46,429 nt of DNA from CAYTGR01 sp964437445 (lineage in GTDB: Bacteria; Chloroflexota; Anaerolineae; B4-G1; SLSP01), in NCBI GenBank assembly GCA_964437445.1, contig CAYTGR010000040.1:1-46429 (forward strand). Reading direction: 5' to 3'. A model generated the notes under the pieces. That model had not been told where the DNA came from and did not search any database. It saw nothing but the letters and a program-made list of their open reading frames with translations. The position numbers were made by a program, and so were the translations under genes. Positions 8,522 to 14,765 of the stretch are shown in pieces. Positions within the stretch are counted from its first letter, which is position 1. Each line of letters starts with the position of its first letter.

Positions 8522-9088
8522 CTACGGGCGGGCTTCTCCGCCCAATGCGTGCAGCCCCTCTTCCAACGTCTCCCGCAGGAAGGCCAGGACTTCCGGGTCA
8601 GAAAGCGGCACCTCATCCCCCAACACGGCCCGCACCTCACGGGTGTCCAGCACAAACTCCTGCCCATCCACGCAATGCCGGTAGCAAACTGCCGTTTGCG
8701 GGTAGCCTACCACCAGCGCCAACACCGTCCCCACCAGATCTCCCAGCGGCGGGCGATCTACGTGGCCGTAGCGAAAAGTGGCCGTGGTCGTCGTCCCCTG
8801 CCCTACCACCGATTCAATGTGAAAGTCACCGTCACACATCTGTGCAGTCTGCTTGAAAAAGGGAATGCCCAGGCCAACTTTGCGGGTGGTGCGAGAGGTG
8901 ACCCAGGGATCGGTCACTTGCGCCACCAGCTCCGGGCTCATCCCCCGGCCGTTATCCGCGATGCTGATCGTCAGGCGGTCGGCCCGCCGGTCTTCGCACA
9001 CGGTGATCGTCAACAGACTGGCGCCGGCGGTGACACCGTTCTCGGCGATGTCCAGGATATGGTGCGCCAGCTCCCGGAAAACGGTCAT
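8522..9088 (-). CDS. HATPase-domain protein of hydrogenase-type operon (no kinase core)
   Basis: This 188-residue protein contains a GHKL/HATPase_c ATP-binding fold: an N-box near residues 9-23 ('HHILDIAENG'), the G1 motif 'DNGRGM' and 'GLGIPF'. There is no phosphoacceptor histidine helix (HisKA) and no transmembrane segment. The C-terminal about 70 residues are a separate small domain after 'ATFRYGHVDRPPLGDLVG'. Such ATPases occur between NuoE and HndB in [FeFe]-hydrogenase operons, but their role there is not established to my knowledge. It is 26 nt downstream of the first NuoE-like gene. No convincing ribosome-binding site precedes the ATG, suggesting translational coupling. Confidence 0.85.
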   Translation of the reverse strand: MTVFRELAHHILDIAENGVTAGASLLTITVCEDRRADRLTISIADNGRGMSPELVAQVTDPWVTSRTTRKVGLGIPFFKQTAQMCDGDFHIESVVGQGTTTTATFRYGHVDRPPLGDLVGTVLALVVGYPQTAVCYRHCVDGQEFVLDTREVRAVLGDEVPLSDPEVLAFLRETLEEGLHALGGEARP

Positions 9089-9114
9089 CTTTTAACGTGC
9101 CGGTGACCTGGCGC

Positions 9115-9618
9115 TCACTCGTACTTGCGCAGCGTCTTGGCCAGGTCTTGCGGATTGACCCGGCCCACGATGTCGCTATCAATCATCACCACCGGAGCCT
9201 GCGAACAGGCGCCGACACAGCGGCAGATTTCCAGCGTAAAGCGCTTATCAGGCGTTGTTTCGCCGGTTTTAACGCTCAGCAGCTGTTGCAGTTTTTCCAC
9301 CAGGGAAGGTCCCCCCCGCACGTAACAGGCCGTGCCCAGGCAGATACTCACCTTGTGGCGGCCCAACGGCGTCATGCGGAAGGAAGAGTAAAACGTGAGC
9401 ACGCCGTAGATGTGGCTGAGCGGGACGCCCAGTTTCTGGGCCAGATACATCTGCATAGGCAAGGAGATGTGGTTGAACTCCTCTTGCAGCAGGGTCAGGA
9501 TCAGCATTGTGGCCCCCGGCTTCTGCCCCTCGGCCTCCAGGATTTGATCAATCCGGGCTTTCTTTTCGGGGATCATCAAAGGATCATCAGGCGGAATTTC
9601 AGTTGGCATCACATTCAT
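9115..9618 (-). CDS. nuoE: NuoE-like [2Fe-2S] subunit (first copy, HndA type)
   Basis: This 167-residue thioredoxin-like [2Fe-2S] protein is the first gene of the formate dehydrogenase operon. The four ligands are in 'CLGTAC' (C-x4-C) and 'CVGAC' (C-x3-C). The N-terminal helical part ('QILEAEGQKPGATMLILTLLQEEFNHIS') matches the complex-I 24-kDa/HndA family, and the length is normal. It is followed 26 nt later by the HATPase gene. It probably pairs with the long NuoF protein, while the second NuoE pairs with the short NuoF. Confidence 0.9.
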   Translation of the reverse strand: MNVMPTEIPPDDPLMIPEKKARIDQILEAEGQKPGATMLILTLLQEEFNHISLPMQMYLAQKLGVPLSHIYGVLTFYSSFRMTPLGRHKVSICLGTACYVRGGPSLVEKLQQLLSVKTGETTPDKRFTLEICRCVGACSQAPVVMIDSDIVGRVNPQDLAKTLRKYE

Positions 9619-9674
9619 AGACTCACCTCAATCAATCCTGAGAATGGCATCTGTCGGTCATTACACCACCCCTT

Positions 9675-9680
9675 ACTATA
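9675..9680 (-). promoter_or_regulatory. possible -10 box for the formate dehydrogenase operon
   Basis: On the minus strand TATAGT lies 57 nt upstream of the first NuoE start. The best -35 at 17-bp spacing is TGTGGA, a poor match, so an activator or alternative sigma factor may be involved. The 138-nt gap between this operon and the PHP gene makes a separate promoter plausible. The gap holds nothing else I recognise. Confidence 0.25.
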
Positions 9681-9756
9681 CCTTGCTTTCCACCCCCTCC
9701 ACAGTGACATTGTTCAGGCATTTCACAGCAAAGCCTCTTAAAGCCTTGAGGTAACG

Positions 9757-10500
9757 TCAGGGCACGTAAAACCGGCGCCCCGCCTGGCCTTGCAGAGCCA
9801 GCCGCAGTTCGGCTAAGGTCGGCGGCCCGGCCAGCACAAAGACGGTGACCACTTGACCGATGAAGTCCAGCATGTGCGCGTCGGAGCCGGTGATGAGGGG
9901 AATGGGAGCAAGAAAGGGGTAGCGGGCCAACGCGCCACGGGGCCGCAGGTTAGGTGAAAGTTCGGCCGCATCGGCCTCTAAATCAGGAGGCCAGAGCCCC
10001 AACACCCCCAACAGACCGGCGTGCGAGCGCTCAATGTGGGCCGGGATCGCCAGCCCGCCCAGCGCCCGGACGGCTCGCGCCGCCTCGGCCAGCCCGAAAC
10101 GGGTCGGCCCTTGCAACAGGCGCTCTTCTTCAGCCACAAAATCGCCCGCCGCATCCACCAGGAATTGCGGGCCGAAATGGTCGGCGTCGTTTTTCAACGG
10201 CCACAGCGCCTGATCCACCTGCGCCTGCCAGGCCTGTGCCTGCGCCAGAGTCTCAAACAGACACAGGAGATCCACTTCTTCGCGGGTCTGGAGCTCCATG
10301 CCGGGCAGCACGGTCAGGCCAGTGCCCTGCGCCGCTGCCATGACCGCCCAGGCGTTGCCGGTCGCGTTGTGATCGGTGACCGCCAACAGATCCAGGCCGC
10401 GTTGCAGTGCGGTCTCCACAATCAAAGGGGGGATCATCTCCACTTCGGCGCACGCCGAGAGGATCGTATGGAGATGCAAGTCCGCCCGATACTCGCGCAT
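9757..10500 (-). CDS. PHP-domain metal-dependent hydrolase
   Basis: This 247-residue protein has the PHP (polymerase and histidinol phosphatase) fold. Metal-ligand motifs are visible: 'DLHLHT' near residues 6-11, 'VTDHN', 'PGMEL', 'IPAHIER' and 'GSDAHM' near the C-terminus. PHP enzymes hydrolyse phosphoesters of nucleotides or small molecules. Similar stand-alone PHP genes accompany bifurcating hydrogenase clusters in anaerobes. It is the last gene of a four-gene minus-strand unit with two DRTGG proteins and a CBS-HATPase protein. Its substrate cannot be read from sequence; a signalling nucleotide is a reasonable guess, given the CBS domains upstream. Confidence 0.87.
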   Translation of the reverse strand: MREYRADLHLHTILSACAEVEMIPPLIVETALQRGLDLLAVTDHNATGNAWAVMAAAQGTGLTVLPGMELQTREEVDLLCLFETLAQAQAWQAQVDQALWPLKNDADHFGPQFLVDAAGDFVAEEERLLQGPTRFGLAEAARAVRALGGLAIPAHIERSHAGLLGVLGLWPPDLEADAAELSPNLRPRGALARYPFLAPIPLITGSDAHMLDFIGQVVTVFVLAGPPTLAELRLALQGQAGRRFYVP

Positions 10501-10526
10501 GGCCGTTCAGCGCGGGCCGGCGCTGC

Positions 10527-10874
10527 TCACGTCCCGCGCCCGTGGATCCCTAACGCGACCAGCGCCGCGACCGTTTCAAAGACCGGTAGCGGGCTGGACA
10601 GGAGCACCACCCCCTGTTCGCGCGCTTTCTCCACCGTTTCCGGCGGCACCGGCGCGCCTTCGGCCACCACCACGGCCGCCAGTCCCAGCAGCGAGGCCAC
10701 CGCCACCACATTCAGGTGTGTCTGCAACGTAATCCAGAGGTTACCGGCTGCGGCCCCCGCCATCACACAGCTCAAAAGATCGGCGGCATACCCGCCGGTC
10801 ACTTCCTGGTCCAACGGCCCAGCTCCGGCCAGGACAGTTAGATTCAGGTTTTGGACCGCTTCGCGTACAATCAT
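10527..10874 (-). CDS. DRTGG-domain protein (second of two)
   Basis: This is a small 115-residue protein related to the DRTGG domain, with 'VTGGYAADLLSCVM' near the N-terminus and the 'LWITLQTHLNVVAVASL' core. DRTGG domains occur beside CBS domains in pyrophosphatases and phosphotransacetylases and probably bind a small ligand. The start at 10874 is chosen because AGGAGG precedes it; an upstream in-frame ATG at 10895 would nearly abut the CBS-HATPase gene. It is a diverged paralogue of the protein at 11849-12220 and is closely spaced with its neighbours (24 and 26 nt). Confidence 0.8.
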   Translation of the reverse strand: MIVREAVQNLNLTVLAGAGPLDQEVTGGYAADLLSCVMAGAAAGNLWITLQTHLNVVAVASLLGLAAVVVAEGAPVPPETVEKAREQGVVLLSSPLPVFETVAALVALGIHGRGT

Positions 10875-10898
10875 TTGGCCTCCTGCGGCTCTCACTGG

Positions 10899-11852
10899 TT
10901 ATTGTTTGTCTTCGGGTACCTGGAAGATCATCTCCAGGCGGGTACCGACCCCCACCACCGACCAGATGTCCATGTCGTCGGCGCAACGCTCAATGTTCGT
11001 CAGGCCCATACCGGCCCCAAAGCCCATCTCACGCGCGATCTGCGAAGCGGTGGAGTACCCCGGCTGGCGGGCCAGGTTCACGTCGGGGATGCCCGGGCCG
11101 GTATCCTGCACGACCACGGTGATATGATCGGGGCGCAGCTCCGCCAGGATCTGCCCGCCGGCCGTGGTGTGAATGATGAGATTGATCTCGGCCTCATAGG
11201 TCGCAATGGCCACCCGGCGGGCCAGCTGCGGTGAGGCGCCAATCTGCAACAGGGCCTGTTTGAGCCGGGCCGAGGCCTGGCCGCCATGCGTGAAATCGCC
11301 GACTTTGACGTAGTACCGCAGGAGCAGACTGGTTTCGTCGGATTCCAGGGCCTCAAAGAAGCGCCGGGGCTGCCCCTGGGCTTTTTCCACCTCATCGTAG
11401 GCTTGCTGGAGCGCCTGGAGCAGGCCGGCCACCACATCACCGCGCGTCAGGATGCCGACCAGCTTGCCCTGCTTATCCACCACCGGTAGCCGGCCCACAC
11501 CGGTGGTCTCCAGCCGGCGCAAGGCCTCCAGCACCGGTTCCTGATCCTGCGCCAGGATCAGCTGGGTGGTCATATAATCACGGATCGGGCGCCCGGTTTC
11601 CCCCTTCTCCAGAGCCAGAATTAAATCGGCGGTGCTGATCAATCCAACCAGCACCCCGTCATCCACCACCGGCATCCCGGAAATCCGGTGGATGCGCATC
11701 TGTTCTTTGACATCGGCCATGGCCGCGTCAGAAGAAATCGTCACTACGGGGGTAGTCATCACCCGCGCGACTTTGAGTTCCCGGATCAATTCGTGGATTT
11801 TGGAGAAGGGCGACCACTTCCCCATCCGGCTGAGGAGCGCGGCGTATTTCAT
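10899..11852 (-). CDS. CBS-domain pair fused to a HATPase (anti-sigma-like) domain
   Basis: This 317-residue cytoplasmic protein has a short N-terminus followed by two CBS repeats (about 28-140: 'VMTTPVVTISSDAAMADV', then 'YMTTQLILAQDQEPVLEA'). A C-terminal HATPase_c/GHKL domain follows (about 195-310: 'DTGPGIPDVNLA', 'GFGAGMGLTNIERCAD'). There is no HisKA histidine helix, so it resembles anti-sigma/serine kinases more than histidine kinases. CBS domains usually bind adenine nucleotides, so it could sense energy charge. It overlaps the upstream DRTGG gene by an ATGA, showing co-translation. No target sigma or anti-anti-sigma gene is present in the window. Confidence 0.85.
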   Translation of the reverse strand: MKYAALLSRMGKWSPFSKIHELIRELKVARVMTTPVVTISSDAAMADVKEQMRIHRISGMPVVDDGVLVGLISTADLILALEKGETGRPIRDYMTTQLILAQDQEPVLEALRRLETTGVGRLPVVDKQGKLVGILTRGDVVAGLLQALQQAYDEVEKAQGQPRRFFEALESDETSLLLRYYVKVGDFTHGGQASARLKQALLQIGASPQLARRVAIATYEAEINLIIHTTAGGQILAELRPDHITVVVQDTGPGIPDVNLARQPGYSTASQIAREMGFGAGMGLTNIERCADDMDIWSVVGVGTRLEMIFQVPEDKQ

Positions 11853-12220
11853 CGTTGTTGTGACTGGAGAGGGGGAACCTTACCCAGGCCTTGCAAGCCG
11901 ATTTTATACAACAGCCCACAGGCATCAAACATGGTGTAGGGAGAAAGAAGAAGAGCAATGCCAATCTGGCGGGCCAGCTCCATGGTCTCAGGCTGAGGAC
12001 GTTTGCCTCGCACAAAGAGAATGACGGGAATATCGGCCATTTCGGCCGTGCGCACCGCTTGCGGGTTGGTCAGGCCGGTGATCAGCAAGATTTGTGGTTC
12101 GGCCAGGGTTAGCACATCACTCATCAAATCTGAGGCAAACCCGTATTTCAACTCCGGATCAAAAGGAAGTCCAACCAGAATTTCTCCATCCACCGCTGCT
12201 GCAATATCATCCAGGGTCAT
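11849..12220 (-). CDS. DRTGG-domain protein (first of two)
   Basis: This 123-residue protein contains 'FASDLMSDVLTLAE' and 'ILLITGLTNPQAVRTAEM', matching the DRTGG-like fold and paralogous to the 115-residue gene downstream. The start at 12220 is set by GGGAGG five bases upstream; the frame continues to 12250 without a better start. It opens the four-gene regulatory-looking unit and overlaps the next gene by four bases. It probably has a ligand-binding rather than enzymatic role, inferred from domain type. Confidence 0.8.
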   Translation of the reverse strand: MTLDDIAAAVDGEILVGLPFDPELKYGFASDLMSDVLTLAEPQILLITGLTNPQAVRTAEMADIPVILFVRGKRPQPETMELARQIGIALLLSPYTMFDACGLLYKIGLQGLGKVPPLQSQQR

Positions 12221-12271
12221 AGCCGCCTCCCACTCTCGCGCCACCAGCACAAGGGATTAAATAACGGTAAT

Positions 12272-12277
12272 ATTATA
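12272..12277 (-). promoter_or_regulatory. -10 box upstream of the DRTGG/CBS/PHP unit
   Basis: TATAAT on the minus strand lies about 50 nt upstream of the first DRTGG start. No convincing -35 is present at 16-18 bp, so the call rests on the perfect -10 hexamer and its position. Confidence 0.35.
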
Positions 12278-12308
12278 GCACAGTTTTACGGTCAGAGTGA
12301 CGAAAGAA

Positions 12309-12332
12309 AGGCGGGGGATGTTTCCCCCGCCT
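12309..12332 (-). terminator. terminator of rpsT
   Basis: An 11-bp perfect stem (AAGGCGGGGGA with its complement, 4-nt loop) lies 35 nt past the rpsT stop. On the minus strand it is followed by a U-rich CTTTCTTTCG tract, fitting an intrinsic terminator. Confidence 0.7.
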
Positions 12333-12367
12333 TGTGAAACCGGGTCACGGATACGGTTAAACGGTAA

Positions 12368-12634
12368 TTATTTTTGAAGCGCGTTCGCCTGGCGCATCAG
12401 GCGCGACTTCAGGCGAGCGGCCTTGTTTTTGTGGATGATATGCTTCTTGGCAGCCTTATCCAACTGGCTGGCCAGTTCAGGGGCCAACGTGCTCGCAACC
12501 TGAGCATCTCCCTCGCTGAGCGCCTGGCGCATTTGCTTCACCGTGCTGCGCATCTGGCCTTTCACGTAGCGGTTTTGCATCCACTTGCGACGCGAGCTCC
12601 GGATCTGCTTCTTGGCTGATTTCGTATGTGCCAC
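12368..12634 (-). CDS. rpsT: 30S ribosomal protein S20
   Basis: This 88-residue, highly basic protein has the S20 signature: 'AHTKSAKKQIRSSRRKW' at the N-terminus and 'KAAKKHIIHKNKAARLKSRL' in the C-terminal half. It binds 16S rRNA during small-subunit assembly. The start codon is GTG with GGAGG five bases upstream. It is transcribed alone from its own promoter, which lies inside the 3' end of the upstream nitroreductase gene. Confidence 0.96.
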   Translation of the reverse strand: MAHTKSAKKQIRSSRRKWMQNRYVKGQMRSTVKQMRQALSEGDAQVASTLAPELASQLDKAAKKHIIHKNKAARLKSRLMRQANALQK

Positions 12635-12675
12635 TGTTTCCTCCCACCAAACTCATTGAATCATTGCGAGGATGC

Positions 12676-12703
12676 AGTATACCCTATTTTTCAGTTTTGT
12701 CCA
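12676..12703 (-). promoter_or_regulatory. rpsT promoter (TGGACA-16-TATACT)
   Basis: Minus strand: -35 TGGACA at 12703-12698, a 16-bp spacer, and -10 TATACT at 12681-12676, with the start codon about 42 nt downstream. Five of six bases match each consensus hexamer. The -35 and spacer overlap the last codons of the SagB-type nitroreductase gene. Confidence 0.7.
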
Positions 12704-13463
12704 GCGCCGATTTAGCCAGCTTGCCCACCGGCGCGACGTAAATCACAAACTCGTCTTCGCCATCTACCCCCAGGAAGGCATCCATCAGCGCCTGGTCGTA
12801 GGCCCCAATCGCACAAGTACCGGCGCCAATGGCCTCACTGGTCAGATAAAGGTTCTGACACAAATGCCCGGCGTCCAACGCGATCACTTTGGCGGCGGCA
12901 AACGTGTACCGCCACTCGGTACGGTATGGCACGACGGTCCAGATAAAAGTGACAGCGCACTCCACCGCGAAACGCTGATCCAGACAACCGGCCAGCAACC
13001 GTTCACGCAGCTCGGGCGCCTGGGAAAGCAGGTAAAGTTTGTGCTCCAACGGCAGGTAACGGTACAGTCCCGGCGCCAATCCCACGACCCGATTGATCCA
13101 GAGATAAGTCTCAAAGGGGTGACGTGCCCCGGCCGAGGGAACGGCCCGGAAGGAGGCCACCCCGGCGCGGATAACTTGCTGAACGCCCTGCGTGCTCCAC
13201 AACAGGAATGAGAGCTCCTCCAACGTGAGCGGCTCCAGGCTGAACTTGCGACGGCTGCGACGGCGGTTGATGACGTCACGCAACGGGGCCGTCCCCACCG
13301 TCAGCGCCTCCGGCGGGACCAGGTCTATCAGGGCAGCCGTGGGAGGATACGGCAGTTCCAACGGCGGGTGGGGGACACCTTTGTGCTGGTCACTCTCCAC
13401 CGCCTTAAGTTTTTCACCAAATTGCGCCTTGAGGAACTCGCGATTGGCTTTCCAGGGCTCCAT
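12684..13463 (-). CDS. SagB-type nitroreductase-family dehydrogenase
   Basis: This 259-residue FMN-dependent oxidoreductase is of the SagB/ThcOx branch of the nitroreductase superfamily. Visible are 'RRRSRRKFSLEPLTLEELSF' (FMN phosphate region, near 67-86), 'PSAGARHPFETYLWI' near 108-122 and the C-terminal 'AIGAYDQALMDAFLGVDG'. SagB-type enzymes oxidise azolines in peptide modification, but stand-alone members are common and of unknown substrate. No cyclodehydratase or precursor-peptide gene is nearby, so a free-standing redox role is more likely. GGAGG precedes the ATG at 13463. Confidence 0.85.
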   Translation of the reverse strand: MEPWKANREFLKAQFGEKLKAVESDQHKGVPHPPLELPYPPTAALIDLVPPEALTVGTAPLRDVINRRRSRRKFSLEPLTLEELSFLLWSTQGVQQVIRAGVASFRAVPSAGARHPFETYLWINRVVGLAPGLYRYLPLEHKLYLLSQAPELRERLLAGCLDQRFAVECAVTFIWTVVPYRTEWRYTFAAAKVIALDAGHLCQNLYLTSEAIGAGTCAIGAYDQALMDAFLGVDGEDEFVIYVAPVGKLAKSALDKTEK

Positions 13464-13585
13464 ATAGCCTCCATGAGCAAAAAATGGTGATCTGACCCCG
13501 ATAGTGTAGCACGATCAGGCCAAAAGAGAAACCTGCCGAAATGCCATTTTTCAGAAAATGAGAGAATCCGGGGCTCCCCCGCCAA

Positions 13586-13753
13586 TCACCGACCGGCTGG
13601 TTTGAGTAGACGCTTCACCCGCGTCACCTGGGCAACCGCAATTTCGCGGATACCTTCCCGGTCCTCTGTCGCCGCCAGCGCGTGAGCAAGTTCCTGGTTG
13701 GGGACCTCATCACGCCGGCCCTGAGAACAAGCGAGTCGGTTCAAAACAGACAT
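13586..13753 (-). pseudogene. probable internally deleted remnant of a HEAT-like protein
   Basis: This frame encodes 55 residues behind a strong ribosome-binding site (GGAGGAG six bases before the ATG at 13753). The first about 39 residues ('MSVLNRLACSQGRRDEVPNQ', then 'ELAHALAATEDREGIREIA') resemble the N-terminus of a family of roughly 200-residue HEAT/ARM-like bacterial proteins as I remember them. The last residues ('RVKRLLKPAGR') resemble the same family's C-terminus. The middle of about 150 residues appears to be missing in frame. It follows the GyrI-like gene by 76 nt. The family match is from memory and could not be checked. The alternative is a genuine short protein. Confidence 0.45.
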
Positions 13754-13829
13754 AGAGCTCCTCCAGAAAATGGTCAATCAGTTCTTAGTCATTGAGTTAA
13801 CCCAAGTTGCTAGCTGAAGGGGAGTCCTT

Positions 13830-14459
13830 TCAGACGGCGACAGGCTGGCGCAGGATGGTCTTGAGCTTAGCCGGCGCGGACCGCCGGGGATCGCCCAGGT
13901 AAATCTCGTGGTGTTTGCCGCGCAGCTGATAGCCCTGTTCGTGGGCAAAAGCGTGCATCCTGGCAATCGTGGCCGGCTCGGTCGCGTATGGCCCGACGTG
14001 CATGGTTTGCATGCAGAGTCCCTCTTCAAAAGCCTCCAGGCGCAACCGCGCCAGGGCCGGTTGGTCCCCCTTCTTTTGTCGGAGCTGGCGCAACGCCTCC
14101 TGGAACATCTCAGCGGTGATATGCTCAGGTTGCAACATCATCAGCGTCCAACGCCAGTTGCCAGGGCGGGTAATGTCAAACTCGCCCCCTTCCACCCACC
14201 ACAATCCCTCCAGCGCCATCACCGGATAGTTAACCGGGTCGTCCTGGCGCAATTTGGACATGAACTTCAGCGTGAACGAGATGCCATAGAGCGCCTGTAG
14301 CGCTTCCGGAAAGACCGATGATTCTGCCGGTGCATAGCCCGGCTCAATCTCACCATCCAGCATGGCAAACTGGAAGCGTGGCACGGTCACGACCTCCACC
14401 TTCTTCGCCGACGGGGCGTAAAGGTACTTCAGTTCTTGTCGCAGGTTGAGTTCTCTCAT
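13830..14459 (-). CDS. GyrI-like small-molecule-binding protein
   Basis: This 209-residue protein of the GyrI-like/SOUL-type effector-binding superfamily has no DNA-binding domain. Visible are 'VPRFQFAMLDGEIEPG' near the N-terminus, a central 'YPVMALEGLWWV', and 'CMQTMHVGPYATEPATIARM' followed by 'HHEIYLGDPRR' at the C-terminal half. Together these match the family's paired beta-alpha repeat. The ATG at 14459 is preceded by GGAGGAGG. It is divergent from a MerR gene that itself carries GyrI-like domains, so both may bind related hydrophobic ligands. Function beyond ligand binding is unknown. Confidence 0.82.
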   Translation of the reverse strand: MRELNLRQELKYLYAPSAKKVEVVTVPRFQFAMLDGEIEPGYAPAESSVFPEALQALYGISFTLKFMSKLRQDDPVNYPVMALEGLWWVEGGEFDITRPGNWRWTLMMLQPEHITAEMFQEALRQLRQKKGDQPALARLRLEAFEEGLCMQTMHVGPYATEPATIARMHAFAHEQGYQLRGKHHEIYLGDPRRSAPAKLKTILRQPVAV

Positions 14460-14649
14460 CACACCACCTCCTCCCGAAAAAGCGCCCACGAACAATGGAA
14501 ACAAGCGCAAATGGCACTTGCATCCACCATTAGATTACAGGGGGTTTATGTCAATTTGCGACATAATGCAGATTCCAGCAGATAAAGAAAAAGGGGGCGC
14601 GCAAAAGCCGCTATCAAGCTCTTTTTCTGGAATGAGCTGAAACTGCCCC

Positions 14650-14680
14650 TTGACTCTCCCCCTGGAGGAGGGTGTATACT
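14650..14680 (+). promoter_or_regulatory. MerR-type promoter/operator with 19-bp spacer
   Basis: TTGACT (14650-14655) and TATACT (14675-14680) are separated by 19 bp instead of 17, and the spacer has dyad character (CCCCCT against AGGAGGG). Overlong spacers with a dyad are the hallmark of MerR-activated promoters, where the regulator untwists DNA to align the hexamers. It drives the MerR gene itself, suggesting autoregulation. Confidence 0.8.
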
Positions 14681-14765
14681 ATAGGAGCTTCTGGCCAGAG
14701 GCAATGCGGTTCAAGTCCGGCGCGGCGCGGCCCCGGCGGAGAAACCTAACAGGGATGGGGGGACC

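Noticed and set aside
1239..9618. [FeFe] hydrogenase in the operon
   Set aside because: The large subunit has molybdopterin-oxidoreductase motifs and no H-cluster signatures, so the operon is a formate dehydrogenase despite its hydrogenase-like layout.
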